Source: Bacteroidales bacterium
GTDB taxonomy: Bacteria > Bacteroidota > Bacteroidia > Bacteroidales > F082
Assembly (NCBI GenBank): GCA_028704385.1
Contig: JAQVLA010000004.1
Coordinates: 124,001-188,000, forward strand
Length of the DNA: 64,000 bases
Direction of reading: 5' to 3'
In this document: positions 28,364 through 36,358 of the stretch, piece after piece
How positions within the stretch are numbered: the stretch's first letter is position 1
How the letters are laid out: every line of letters begins with the position of its first letter
Translations under genes and position numbers: made by a program
Notes under the pieces: model-generated
The model's input: the letters and a program-made list of their open reading frames with translations, nothing else
Told to the model about the DNA's origin: nothing
Databases searched by the model: none

Positions 28364-30103
28364 TTAACGATACAAAAAACGGTTGTCGGTATTACGCAAG
28401 ATCTGTTCCTTGTAGCTGTCCGGATAGCCGGGAAATTTTGGTGGCAAGGGATAACCCCAGGGATTTCGCAGAAACTCTCCGTCTTTTTCCTGTTTCAAAT
28501 TGCCATCCAAATATTTCACCAGTAAAAACTCACTTAACTTTTGCCAGCGCGAAACGGTCATCTGCGCCATATTGCAAGAGTAATCTGTAAGGTAGTCAAC
28601 AGCAAGTGCGGGATCAGAATCGTATAAATTTAGAGCCGCTGCATCTGTGGCGGCCACATAATTAGTGAATTTATTTTCCAGTTCGTTTTGCACTTTTTTG
28701 ATGTCGGGCATCACTCTGTTGTAGAACAAATAAGCAAAATGTGCCACCCGATTAAAAACCCAGAAAGCAGCATCTTTTTCATAACTTAAAATATCGCCAA
28801 ATCCTTCCTGATACGCCCGCGGAATTCGATTCATGGAAGCATAAAAAGGTACGTAAACCGTTGTGCCGGCATCATCCACTCCAAACCAGTTTATGCCGCC
28901 TATCTCGTTGGGCAGCCAACTGCGCATCTGCGCGATAAAAGAAAAGCCGGTTTGTTGTGTAACGGTTACCCTTTCATGGAAATAAGTTGAATCCTGATGT
29001 TCCCAGGTTAACGGACGCCATCGGTATGGCATTCCATAAGGTCCGGCTCCGGCATCTTTTGACATATCTAATTCTGTTCCCTGAAGATAATTCCTTTTGA
29101 ACTTCATCAGGTCTTTTACACATATTTTGCGATCTGGTTTGATAAAGAGAGGCATACGCTCGTTGTTCAGATCCATGCCTGTTGCATATTCCCAATATTG
29201 ATCCATTTCGCTGTTCACCTGATTGAACATTGCCCAAACCCTTAGCTCGCAAAATCTGGCAGCACCAAACTCAAGCGGGGCATAGCTATCACTAAAACTG
29301 AATGACTTATCCTCGCCATCATAATATTTTTTTTGCCTGGCAAAATCGATCACATCATGGGCATAAATCACCCTGAGTTCAGGGCTTTCAAGCTTGTCCC
29401 ACATTTTATCTGTAATGGAGGTCTTGCCATCTGTCAATGGGAAAGTTGTAATTCGGGCATGATTGGCATGGGCAGAAATATAACCATCCGGAATCCTGAT
29501 AGCTACCCAAACGGCTCCTTTTTGGGTGTTCACTTCTCTTTTTTGTTTTTTATCGTATTTTAATTCAGTTCCTTTTCCAATGATCTCCATGATCCATACT
29601 TCGTTGGGGTCGCCTATTGAAAAGGACTCACCGCTGCTGGCATAGCCATGTTCTTCAACCAAAGTCCCGATTACCTTGATCGCTTCACGTGCTGTTTTGG
29701 AACGTTGCAAGGCAATAAACATCAAGGCTCCATAATCCATCAGGCCTGTTGAATCCTGGAGTTCCGGACGGCCGTCAAAAGTGGTTTCACCAATGGCAAC
29801 CTGAAATTCATTCATAAAACCAATGGTCTGATAAGTATGCGCAACCTGAGGAATCTCGCCCAGCGGTTCTGCCGTTCCGCGATCGTATATGGTAAGCATA
29901 CTACCTTCAGGCCAGTCGGCTCTCGGACTGAAATACAACTCGCCATAGCGAATGTGAGAATCGGCAGCATAACTGATCATAGTGGATCCGTCTGTGGAGG
30001 CTCCTTTTGTGATCAGGTAATTGGTGCAGGCAAACAAAGGATTTTGAAAAAAAACCGCAAGACTTAAAACAAGGAGAAAATAAAGCTTAATTTTTTGATT
30101 CAT
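28364..30103 (-). CDS. Secreted C69 (Ntn-hydrolase) dipeptidase
   Basis: 579 residues from ATG 30103. The signal peptide (LYFLLVLSLAVFF) is cut before Cys26 in FACTNYLITKGAST, which would expose the N-terminal nucleophile that Ntn hydrolases need. Further family segments are SYAADSH, FQVAIGETTF, YASSGESFSIGDPNEVWIMEI and ISAHANHARI. Members of peptidase family C69 (PepD, acid ceramidase superfamily) cleave dipeptides with broad range. It acts in the periplasm or outside. Lipoprotein processing at Cys26 is an alternative, but the Cys lacks a typical lipobox Leu at -3 and is followed by the C69 motif. Cotranscription with the upstream small ORF is possible. Confidence 0.9.
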   Translation of the reverse strand: MNQKIKLYFLLVLSLAVFFQNPLFACTNYLITKGASTDGSTMISYAADSHIRYGELYFSPRADWPEGSMLTIYDRGTAEPLGEIPQVAHTYQTIGFMNEFQVAIGETTFDGRPELQDSTGLMDYGALMFIALQRSKTAREAIKVIGTLVEEHGYASSGESFSIGDPNEVWIMEIIGKGTELKYDKKQKREVNTQKGAVWVAIRIPDGYISAHANHARITTFPLTDGKTSITDKMWDKLESPELRVIYAHDVIDFARQKKYYDGEDKSFSFSDSYAPLEFGAARFCELRVWAMFNQVNSEMDQYWEYATGMDLNNERMPLFIKPDRKICVKDLMKFKRNYLQGTELDMSKDAGAGPYGMPYRWRPLTWEHQDSTYFHERVTVTQQTGFSFIAQMRSWLPNEIGGINWFGVDDAGTTVYVPFYASMNRIPRAYQEGFGDILSYEKDAAFWVFNRVAHFAYLFYNRVMPDIKKVQNELENKFTNYVAATDAAALNLYDSDPALAVDYLTDYSCNMAQMTVSRWQKLSEFLLVKYLDGNLKQEKDGEFLRNPWGYPLPPKFPGYPDSYKEQILRNTDNRFLYR

Positions 30104-30241
30104 ACTTATTAGGGTTTTTTGTGTTTCTGACTTCTTAAGTTGTTGATTTAAAGTAATTATCTCGCTGTGATAAAAGAATCTGAATCCAAAGGAATCGTCA
30201 AGCTTATTATGCAAATCATGTACTCCTTTTTGACTCACTTT

Positions 30242-30394
30242 TTATAAATTTTGGTGTAAGGCTCTGAGAAGTGTATGGGTAAAGAATGTCAAAACGCCAA
30301 TCAGCATTTTGTAGAAGTTAACCTGTATCTTGTCCGGCTTGATCATCCCGAAATTCAGGAAGTTTGTAAGGCTGTTCAGGAGTTTTTCGTCCAT
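30242..30394 (-). CDS. Putative small protein of 50 residues
   Basis: A complete ORF reads from ATG 30394 to TAA 30242 on the minus strand. It starts MDEKLLNSLTNFLNFG and ends ALHQNL. The middle holds a hydrophobic stretch, MLIGVLTFFTHTLL (about residues 30-43), which could be a short membrane helix, after a basic/polar amphipathic segment. A perfect -7 element (30416-30423) lies 22 bases before the ATG. It is about 140 bp upstream of the C69 gene on the same strand. I do not recognise the family. Length alone does not prove coding; the promoter and spacing are the support. Confidence 0.45.
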   Translation of the reverse strand: MDEKLLNSLTNFLNFGMIKPDKIQVNFYKMLIGVLTFFTHTLLRALHQNL

Positions 30395-30415
30395 GAATTT
30401 TGCTAATTAATTGGT

Positions 30416-30423
30416 CAAAAATA
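30416..30423 (-). promoter_or_regulatory. -7 element TATTTTTG before the 50-residue ORF
   Basis: Perfect minus-strand match, 22 bases before the ATG at 30394. It could also drive the C69 dipeptidase through a 310-nt leader. Confidence 0.5.
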
Positions 30424-30497
30424 CAAGAATTTCTGTTCTTTTCTGACATAATCACGCTCGAACAGCTAAGAGAAATAGCATTGCCTTACTTAATTTG

Positions 30498-30505
30498 TAT
30501 TTTTG
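30498..30505 (+). promoter_or_regulatory. -7 element TATTTTTG for the next plus-strand gene
   Basis: It overlaps the TTG at 30503 that would otherwise extend the gene, so the ATG at 30521 is taken as the start. Confidence 0.55.
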
Positions 30506-30520
30506 TCCAAAATTCTTTTC

Positions 30521-31024
30521 ATGTCAGCTGATCAACTGGGATTAATCGCATTGGTAATTTTATTTGCCAGTGCCTATGCCTTTAGGAAATGGTACAAAAA
30601 CAGGCCAAAAACCTATAAAATTTCGGAGCAATTTGTAGGCGGATGGCAATTTATCATTTTCGACCATAACCCCAGAACTGAAGGATCTGTTATAGAATTA
30701 AGGTGTGTATCGATAAATGCTTCTGAGCATAAAGATTTTGTTTTTGGCATGGAACTCATTCAAAAAAAGCGTGAATTGCATAAATTGTATTTAAACGCTT
30801 ATCCCGAATTGAGATTTGAACAAAAGCCCTTAACTGATCAAAAGGGAGTACGTTTTTTTGTAGAAAAGGCATCGTTATTGCATATTATTCGTAATGAAGA
30901 ACTTACTTTGGGTCGTTTTCGTTTCTTCGTAAAAATTGGTGAGTTACAATTGATCAAATCACCAGAGTTTTCGCTTTCGTCCAAGTTCTTGATTTTCAAA
31001 CCCGACACAGGAAAATACAACTGA
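30521..31024 (+). CDS. Hypothetical membrane-anchored protein
   Basis: 167 residues from ATG 30521. One N-terminal membrane segment (QLGLIALVILFASAYAF, about residues 5-21) is followed by Arg/Lys-rich residues, so the bulk should face the cytoplasm. The soluble part is of mixed beta character and rich in Lys, Phe and Leu. I do not recognise a family. It has its own promoter, faces the C69 gene divergently and is followed by 183 bp without a clear terminator before the histidine kinase. Confidence 0.65.
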   Translation: MSADQLGLIALVILFASAYAFRKWYKNRPKTYKISEQFVGGWQFIIFDHNPRTEGSVIELRCVSINASEHKDFVFGMELIQKKRELHKLYLNAYPELRFEQKPLTDQKGVRFFVEKASLLHIIRNEELTLGRFRFFVKIGELQLIKSPEFSLSSKFLIFKPDTGKYN

Positions 31025-31207
31025 TCGAATTTTTAGGCTGACATTAAATCCATTTTCTGGAAAACAATTCCTGAAATTGGAAATTAAATTTCTGTTTGGA
31101 TTTATTATTCCTTGAAAAACAACATCATACAGCAGGGTTTAATATGGCACATATTTTGAATATTTAACCGATTGCAGCTCAATTTTTGTTTTTTTGTCCA
31201 CAACTTA

Positions 31208-32629
31208 ATGATATTCCTCTATCTGATTCATTTTTGGTACTTGGCAGGTTGGTTTAGAACTGACCTGAGTATTAAGTTGTTGTTGGCGGATGAACAAGGA
31301 TCAACTTTCTGGATAATTGGATTATTGTTTGTTGTTTTGCTTGTTATCCTTTTGATTTCGATAATCAATTCCAGAAAACAAACAGCCACCAACAAGCGGT
31401 TGCTTCATCTGCTCGAACAGCGACATCAGCTTATCAATAACCAAAAAAACGACCTGGAACGCAACCTAAAAGAAATGATCAGGCTGAAGGAGGAAGCAGA
31501 AGCTGCGAATCAAACCAAAACACGTTTTTTGGCTAATATCAGCCATGAAATCAGAACGCCTTTGAATGGAATCATTGGCTTATTGACAATAGCCCGCAAA
31601 ATGCCTGTTGCTGATGAGTTGGTTGCCCTGCACAGCGAAATCAATATGTTGAGCCACAACCTGATCAGAATGACCAATGATATGCTTGATTATTCCAAAC
31701 TGGAGTGTAATCTGTTGCAACTGGATCAGCTTAATTTTCATTTTCACAACGAGCTGCACGAGCTTTTAGCAGTTTATCGCAAGGAAACTAGTGAAAAAGG
31801 GTTGGAGTTTACGACGCGTATCGACGAAAACATTCCGGTTTATCTTATTGGAGATATGGCTCGAATCAGGCAAATTGCCGGTAATCTGTTGAATAATGCA
31901 ATAAAATTCACCGATTCCGGCTCGATATTGTTTAGTGCCAGGCTTGTCCAAAAGGATGAAGTTGAGGCATTGATTCAGATGGAGGTCACCGATACAGGTA
32001 TTGGCATTTCGGAAGACCAAAGTGAGAAAATCTGGGGATTATTTCAATCTGGCGATCAAAGTTATACCAGAAAACATGGCGGTGTGGGGCTTGGACTTAC
32101 AATTTCGCGTCATCTGGCTGATCTTATGGGAGGTGCAATAGGATTTGAGAGTGAGCAGAGCAGGGGAGCCAGGTTTTGGTTTACAGTAAAGCTGCCCATC
32201 GGTACTGAACCGGGCTTTGTTGAAGAGAGCCATATCCGAAAAATTCTCCTTGTTGAGGATAATCTTATTAATCAGAAAGTTTCGCTCCAAAGTTTGCATG
32301 GAATGGGATTTGAAGTTGATTTGGCCGTCAATGGAAAGGAAGCCATCGAAAAATTCAAACAGAATCCTTACGATCTCATTTTGATGGATATCCAAATGCC
32401 GGTGATGGATGGCATTACGGCAACCAGAAAGATCAGACAGCTGGAGCAGGATATTAAAACTGAAAAGCCAGTTCAGATCATTGCCATCACGGCTAACTCT
32501 TTGAAAGACGACCGTCAAAAATGCCTCGAAGCCGGGATGAATGAATACATAAGCAAACCCTTCAACCTCGAAAAATTTCCTTTGATTATCTCACAGATTG
32601 GAAACCGCAACGGCAAAAAGGTAGTTTAA
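31208..32629 (+). CDS. Hybrid sensor histidine kinase / response regulator
   Basis: 474 residues from ATG 31208; a TTG 12 codons earlier is less likely. One strong membrane segment lies at about 37-57 ([20 protein letters not shown]), followed by a coiled coil. The HisKA motif [11 protein letters not shown] carries phospho-acceptor His113. The ATPase has [16 protein letters not shown] and [20 protein letters not shown]-terminal receiver has VEDN and Asp394 in [11 protein letters not shown], with Lys of SKPF. There is no periplasmic sensor domain and no output domain, so the input may come from the membrane or a partner. No regulator gene is adjacent; the convergent neighbour is the ThrRS-editing-like gene, 7 bp away. 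Confidence 0.93.
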   Translation: MIFLYLIHFWYLAGWFRTDLSIKLLLADEQGSTFWIIGLLFVVLLVILLISIINSRKQTATNKRLLHLLEQRHQLINNQKNDLERNLKEMIRLKEEAEAANQTKTRFLANISHEIRTPLNGIIGLLTIARKMPVADELVALHSEINMLSHNLIRMTNDMLDYSKLECNLLQLDQLNFHFHNELHELLAVYRKETSEKGLEFTTRIDENIPVYLIGDMARIRQIAGNLLNNAIKFTDSGSILFSARLVQKDEVEALIQMEVTDTGIGISEDQSEKIWGLFQSGDQSYTRKHGGVGLGLTISRHLADLMGGAIGFESEQSRGARFWFTVKLPIGTEPGFVEESHIRKILLVEDNLINQKVSLQSLHGMGFEVDLAVNGKEAIEKFKQNPYDLILMDIQMPVMDGITATRKIRQLEQDIKTEKPVQIIAITANSLKDDRQKCLEAGMNEYISKPFNLEKFPLIISQIGNRNGKKVV

Positions 32630-32636
32630 AAAATCA

Positions 32637-33047
32637 TTAGAAAGATTTGAAAATCCTGGCTTGCGATATGCCCGGTGCAGATAGTTGGAGATCCAGAAAA
32701 TATCCAAAAGGCGTTTGATCACATTGCCAGTCAGCCTTGTGCATGCGCTGCTGCGAACGGTTGAAAAGCTCATGTGTAAATTCCGGACTAGTCTTACTTT
32801 CCGAAAGATGCGCAAAAGAATGTAAAATTACATGTCGGCAGTTGTTCTTGCGGGCTCCCCATTTAACAACATTTAATAATTTATCCTCAGTTCCTTTGGG
32901 GTCTAGTTCGTCTTTATCCTCGGCCTGAATAAAGGCAACCAGCACATTTTGAAAACTTTCAGACGATTCAACTTCGGGGGCTGAATCCAGATTTTTTATC
33001 GCCGGACGATACGAAAAAGAATAACAAAACATCATCAACACCTTCAT
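32637..33047 (-). CDS. Free-standing threonyl-tRNA synthetase editing-like domain (archaeal type)
   Basis: 136 residues from ATG 33047; the longer frame upstream would run through a promoter. The N-terminal MKVLMMFCYSFSY, the central VLVAFIQAEDKDE, HSFAHLSES (residues 76-84) and PFGYF (113-117) match in order the N-terminal editing domain of archaeal ThrRS (tRNA-Thr_ED, a D-aminoacyl-tRNA deacylase-like fold). The domain usually hydrolyses Ser-tRNA-Thr. Here no synthetase is attached, and Leu118 stands where I recall the catalytic Lys of the archaeal domain (after PFGYY), while the His of FAHLS is present. It may therefore act on another substrate or bind without catalysis. It is divergent from rarA with its own -7 element. 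Confidence 0.75.
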   Translation of the reverse strand: MKVLMMFCYSFSYRPAIKNLDSAPEVESSESFQNVLVAFIQAEDKDELDPKGTEDKLLNVVKWGARKNNCRHVILHSFAHLSESKTSPEFTHELFNRSQQRMHKADWQCDQTPFGYFLDLQLSAPGISQARIFKSF

Positions 33048-33069
33048 TTCCCTTTTTTTTATTGAAGCA

Positions 33070-33077
33070 CAAAAGTA
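33070..33077 (-). promoter_or_regulatory. -7 element TACTTTTG for the ThrRS-editing-like gene
   Basis: Perfect TAnnTTTG on the minus strand, 22 bases before ATG 33047. Confidence 0.55.
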
Positions 33078-33136
33078 TAAAATTGTAATGAATCGGATTT
33101 TAAATATCAAAACTGGCATGGCTGCCGAAAGCATCT

Positions 33137-33144
33137 TAACTTTG
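33137..33144 (+). promoter_or_regulatory. -7 element TAACTTTG for rarA
   Basis: Perfect match 19 bases before the rarA ATG. The two divergent promoters are about 60 bp apart. Confidence 0.6.
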
Positions 33145-33163
33145 TGGCAATAAAAAAAGGCTG

Positions 33164-34450
33164 ATGAACAAATCTTCGCAACCACTTGCCGAGTTATTGC
33201 GCCCACAAACACTGGATGAATATATAGGTCAGGAACATCTTGTTGGTGAAGGTGCTATTCTGCGCCGAGCTTTGGAAAGCGGACGTATTCCTTCGATGAT
33301 TTTCTGGGGGCCTCCCGGCGTGGGTAAAACAACGCTTGCACATATCATTGCCAAAAAAACCGACAGACAGTTTTTCGTGCTGAGTGCCGTAAGTTCTGGG
33401 GTAAAAGATGTGCGCGATGTAATCGAAAGGGCCAGGATGCTGGCAAAACCACCGATACTTTTCATTGATGAAATTCATCGGTTTAGTAAATCACAACAGG
33501 ATTCCTTGCTTGCTGCTGTCGAAAAAGGTTTGGTTACTTTGATTGGAGCTACAACCGAAAACCCATCTTTTGAGGTGATTGCCCCGCTTTTGAGCCGTTC
33601 GCAGGTTTATGTACTCAAATCTCTGGAAAAGAAACATTTACTTAAATTACTCGATAATGCTTTGATCACCCTTGAAAAAGATTATGAACGCAAAATACAA
33701 CTCAAGGAAATAGGCGCCTTGCTCCAAATAAGTGGTGGCGATGCGCGTAAATTATTGAATGCTATAGAATTGGTTGTAGATGTTTTGGCAGAAGAAAGTC
33801 AGGGAAAAGCAGATTTGATCATCAGCGATGCAGATGCAAAACGTTGCATTCAGAACAACCTGGTAAAATATGATAAAAAAGGTGAGATGCATTATGATGT
33901 CATCTCTGCTTTTATCAAATCCATGCGCGGCAGCGACCCCAATGCTGCTGTTTACTATCTGGCGCGAATGATTGAGGCTGGTGAGGATCCGCTGTTCATT
34001 GCCCGTCGCATGTTGATTTTGGCTTCCGAAGATATCGGTAATGCCAATCCAAATGCTTTGCTGTTAGCAAATAGTTGCTTTGAAGCGGTGCAAAAAATTG
34101 GTTTTCCGGAAAGCAGGATTATTTTGTCGCAGACTGCTGTTTATCTGGCTTGTTCAGTCAAAAGTAATGCCTCTTATATGGCCATTAACAAAGCCCAGGA
34201 AATTGTCCGAAAAACAGGAGATCTATCTGTGCCCTTGCCTCTGCGCAATGCGCCTACAAAGTTGATGGAAGAGCTTGGCTATGGTGCTGAGTATAAATAT
34301 GCCCATGATTTTCCGGGGAATTTTACCGAGCAGGAATTTTTGCCTGATGAGATCAGTAAAACAGTAGTATATGATCCCGGAAAAAATCCCAGGGAAGAAG
34401 AAATGCGCCGAAACCTTCGTAATTTATGGAAAGAGCGATATGGTTATTAG
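33164..34450 (+). CDS. rarA: Replication-associated recombination protein A (MgsA/RarA AAA ATPase)
   Basis: 428 residues, typical length. Walker A GPPGVGKTT (Lys55), Walker B ILFIDEIHRF (Asp101, Glu102), sensor 1 IGATTENPSF, and the C-terminal RarA tetramerisation domain with SDPNAAVYYLARMIEAGEDPLFIARR and ASEDIGNANP. It acts at stalled forks with SSB and the clamp loader family. The gene has its own promoter and is followed after 64 bp by a dehydrogenase gene. Confidence 0.96.
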   Translation: MNKSSQPLAELLRPQTLDEYIGQEHLVGEGAILRRALESGRIPSMIFWGPPGVGKTTLAHIIAKKTDRQFFVLSAVSSGVKDVRDVIERARMLAKPPILFIDEIHRFSKSQQDSLLAAVEKGLVTLIGATTENPSFEVIAPLLSRSQVYVLKSLEKKHLLKLLDNALITLEKDYERKIQLKEIGALLQISGGDARKLLNAIELVVDVLAEESQGKADLIISDADAKRCIQNNLVKYDKKGEMHYDVISAFIKSMRGSDPNAAVYYLARMIEAGEDPLFIARRMLILASEDIGNANPNALLLANSCFEAVQKIGFPESRIILSQTAVYLACSVKSNASYMAINKAQEIVRKTGDLSVPLPLRNAPTKLMEELGYGAEYKYAHDFPGNFTEQEFLPDEISKTVVYDPGKNPREEEMRRNLRNLWKERYGY

Positions 34451-34514
34451 TGACAATTGAGTGAAACCATTTGCTTTTACACTTGTTTAGCATTCAAACC
34501 CTAAAAGAAATAAT

Positions 34515-35261
34515 ATGATTTTAAAAGACAAAGTTGTTGTGATTACCGGTGCTTCAAGTGGTATCGGAGCAGCCACGGCTCGCAAACTTGCCGCTGATGG
34601 TGCACGTTTGGTATTAATAGCCCGTCGCGAAGAACGCCTCCAGGAACTGGCTCAGGAATTGATGGATGCCTATCAAACAGAATCGATGGTAATCAAACTG
34701 GACATCACCGAACGAGAATCAGTACTTAGTGCTTTCAAAGAAATTTCGGAAAGTTATGGACGGATTGATGTTTTGGTCAACAATGCCGGATTGATGCCTG
34801 TTTCGTATATGGACAAGTTGAAGATTGACGAATGGGAGCGTATGATTGATGTGAATCTGAAAGGTCTGCTGTATTGCATTGCCGGTGTGCTTCCCGTGAT
34901 GAAAAATCAGGGTGGCGGGCATATTATTAATATTTCTTCTGTGGCAGGGCGTAAGGTTTGGCCTGGGTTTGCAGTTTATAACGCAACAAAGTTTGCGGTT
35001 ACTGCTCTCTCTGAGGCCATGCGCATGGAGCTCACGCCCTCTATGAATATTAAGGTTACGGCAATCGAACCCGGAGCTGTGGCAACCGAACTTACACAAA
35101 CCATTACCGATCAGGATATTTTGGAAAGTTTTAGCAAAAGAGGTGGTGATATGGTTCCGCTGGCAGCAGAAGATATTGCCAATGCTATCTATTATGCACT
35201 CACACAGCCGGATGAAGTGATGGTAGGAGAGGTGTTGGTGATGCCTCGCAGGCAGATGTAA
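34515..35261 (+). CDS. Short-chain dehydrogenase/reductase (SDR)
   Basis: 248 residues, classical SDR. Cofactor motif TGASSGIG (residues 11-18), NNAG at 89-92, catalytic Ser142, Tyr155 and Lys159 (YNATK). Arg residues ARRE at 36-39 after the second beta strand favour NADP(H). The C-terminus resembles SDRs annotated as serine or 3-hydroxy acid dehydrogenases (YdfG-like: EPGAVATELT), but the substrate cannot be told. It ends at a good terminator. Confidence 0.9.
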   Translation: MILKDKVVVITGASSGIGAATARKLAADGARLVLIARREERLQELAQELMDAYQTESMVIKLDITERESVLSAFKEISESYGRIDVLVNNAGLMPVSYMDKLKIDEWERMIDVNLKGLLYCIAGVLPVMKNQGGGHIINISSVAGRKVWPGFAVYNATKFAVTALSEAMRMELTPSMNIKVTAIEPGAVATELTQTITDQDILESFSKRGGDMVPLAAEDIANAIYYALTQPDEVMVGEVLVMPRRQM

Positions 35262-35288
35262 GAGTCAGTTAATCAATAGTTTATAATG

Positions 35289-35327
35289 AAGTGATCAGAA
35301 TAATTATTTTCTGGTCACTTTTTTTTG
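35289..35327 (+). terminator. Terminator after the SDR gene
   Basis: AAGTGATCAG and CTGGTCACTT form a stem with one wobble, followed by eight Ts. Confidence 0.85.
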
Positions 35328-35342
35328 TTGAATAATTTGGAT

Positions 35343-35362
35343 TAATGAACATATGTTCATTA
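35343..35362. promoter_or_regulatory. Operator 1 of the DUF134 operon: 20-bp perfect palindrome
   Basis: The core ATGAACATATGTTCAT (35345-35360) is perfectly palindromic and extends by two base pairs on each side. It lies immediately upstream of, and touches, the -7 element. Confidence 0.75.
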
Positions 35363-35368
35363 TTTTTG
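35361..35368 (+). promoter_or_regulatory. -7 element TATTTTTG of the DUF134 operon
   Basis: Perfect match placed between two copies of the same palindrome, 22 bases before the ATG. Confidence 0.7.
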
Positions 35369-35371
35369 CAA

Positions 35372-35387
35372 ACGAACATATGCTCAT
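35372..35387. promoter_or_regulatory. Operator 2 of the DUF134 operon
   Basis: ACGAACATATGCTCAT matches operator 1 at 14 of 16 positions. The centres of the two sites are 27 bp apart. It covers the expected transcription start and ends three bases before the ATG, so occupancy should block initiation. Confidence 0.7.
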
Positions 35388-35390
35388 AAT

Positions 35391-35834
35391 ATGCCACGAT
35401 TTAAAACCCCCCGTAAACTTACTGCAATGCCTGCCGTAAAAGGTTTCAGGCCATACGGACCTGAGTTGGATAAAAATGCAGAAGCCGTTGTTTTGCACTT
35501 CGAGGAGTATGAAGCCTTTAAAATGTGCGATTACGACAACCTCAATCATCTGGCGGCGGCCAAACTGATGCAGGTTTCACGTCCAACCTTTACCCGTATT
35601 TATGCTTCAGCACGTAATAAAATTGCCCGATCGATGGCTGAAGGAAGACCTTTGGTGATTAAAGGTGGAGAGGTGTATTTCGAAAGTAACTGGCTCCAGT
35701 GTTTGTTATGTGGAAGTTATTTCAATCAGCCACATCCTGAGGAAGTTGCAACGGATTGTCCGCTTTGTGGACATCCCCAAATCCAGCAGATTGAACAGCT
35801 TGATTTTCCAAACCTGCAAAATAATAGTTTATGA
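35391..35834 (+). CDS. DUF134 (UPF0251) DNA-binding protein with zinc ribbon
   Basis: 147 residues starting MPRFKTPRKL. A sigma-region-4-like helix-turn-helix spans about residues 50-82 (LAAAKLMQVSRPTFTRIYASARNKIA). A Cys4 site follows: Cys104 and Cys107 (CLLC) with Cys123 and Cys126 (CPLC), probably binding zinc or an Fe-S cluster. The family is often encoded beside NifX/NifB-like proteins in anaerobes, as here. It is the obvious candidate to bind the twin palindromes at its own promoter, but this is inference. Its stop overlaps the next start by 4 bases (ATGA), so translation is coupled. Confidence 0.9.
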   Translation: MPRFKTPRKLTAMPAVKGFRPYGPELDKNAEAVVLHFEEYEAFKMCDYDNLNHLAAAKLMQVSRPTFTRIYASARNKIARSMAEGRPLVIKGGEVYFESNWLQCLLCGSYFNQPHPEEVATDCPLCGHPQIQQIEQLDFPNLQNNSL

Positions 35835-36166
35835 AAGTGGCCATAGCTTCAAAAGGAAATTCGCTGGATCACTTGATTGATCTTCAATTCGGACATTGTG
35901 CCTTTTTTGTGATTTATGACAAGGAAACCAACGAATTGCAAATCAGGTCGAACCCTTTCAAAGAAGCTACTGAACAGGCTGGTATCAGTGCTGTGAAATG
36001 GCTGGCTTCCGAAGGGGTAAAATCTTTGGTGGCAGGTGATTTTGGGCCAAAAATTCAGCCGCTGCTGGATCAGATGCGTATCCAACTGATTGTGATTCGA
36101 AAGCCCGAAACAAGCATACAACAAATTATAAACCTTTTAAAACAAACACATCATGCCAAAGCTTGA
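35831..36166 (+). CDS. NifX/NifB C-terminal-like (dinitrogenase Fe-Mo cofactor binding fold) protein 1
   Basis: 111 residues, starting MKVAIASKGNSLDHLIDLQFGHCAFFVIY. The fold is the RNase H-like domain of NifX, NafY and the NifB C-terminus (COG1433 type), with Cys22-type residue in FGHC. No nitrogenase genes are in the window, and such stand-alone proteins are common in anaerobes without nitrogen fixation; an Fe-S or metal-cluster carrier role is inferred. It overlaps the genes on both sides (4 and 14 bases). Confidence 0.88.
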   Translation: MKVAIASKGNSLDHLIDLQFGHCAFFVIYDKETNELQIRSNPFKEATEQAGISAVKWLASEGVKSLVAGDFGPKIQPLLDQMRIQLIVIRKPETSIQQIINLLKQTHHAKA

Positions 36167-36344
36167 TCGTACTGGTCCTGAGGGCAAAGGGCCAAAAACA
36201 GGAAGAGGCCTCGGAAAGGGAAGGGAAGTGGATGGTGACGAACTACTCGAGAAACTTGGAAAAGGACTCGGGAAACGCCGTCACAGTGATTGTGCTGAAG
36301 GCGAAGGAAAAGGAAAAAGACTTAATTACAATAAACCTAAATAA
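36153..36344 (+). CDS. Small GPxGxGPxTG protein (DUF5320-like) 1
   Basis: 63 residues, very basic and glycine-rich. It opens with MPKLDRTGPEGKGPKTGRG, the N-terminal motif of the DUF5320 group, whose members accompany NifX/DUF134 genes. It has one Cys and no coiled coil, so it is shorter than typical members. It overlaps the NifX-like gene by 14 bases, and a second frame of equal length through the same region is rejected because this motif recurs in the next gene. Role unknown; a disordered partner or cluster scaffold is speculation. Confidence 0.75.
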   Translation: MPKLDRTGPEGKGPKTGRGLGKGREVDGDELLEKLGKGLGKRRHSDCAEGEGKGKRLNYNKPK

Positions 36345-36346
36345 AT

Positions 36347-36354
36347 AAGGAGGT
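36347..36354 (+). promoter_or_regulatory. Consensus Shine-Dalgarno AAGGAGGT
   Basis: It lies 4 bases before the ATG at 36359. Most genes in this window have none, so this site is unusual and fixes the start. Confidence 0.8.
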
Positions 36355-36358
36355 TATC

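Noticed and set aside
30104-30238. N-terminal extension of the C69 dipeptidase by 45 residues
   Set aside because: It would place polar sequence before the signal peptide; ATG 30103 gives the correct export signal and Cys26.
32039-32518. Antisense ORF of 159 residues within the histidine kinase gene
   Set aside because: Shadow of the kinase and receiver coding sequence, with no promoter or motif.
36163-36348. Alternative frame of 61 residues overlapping the first GPxGxGP gene
   Set aside because: The other frame contains the GPEGKGP motif repeated in the following gene, so it is the coding one.
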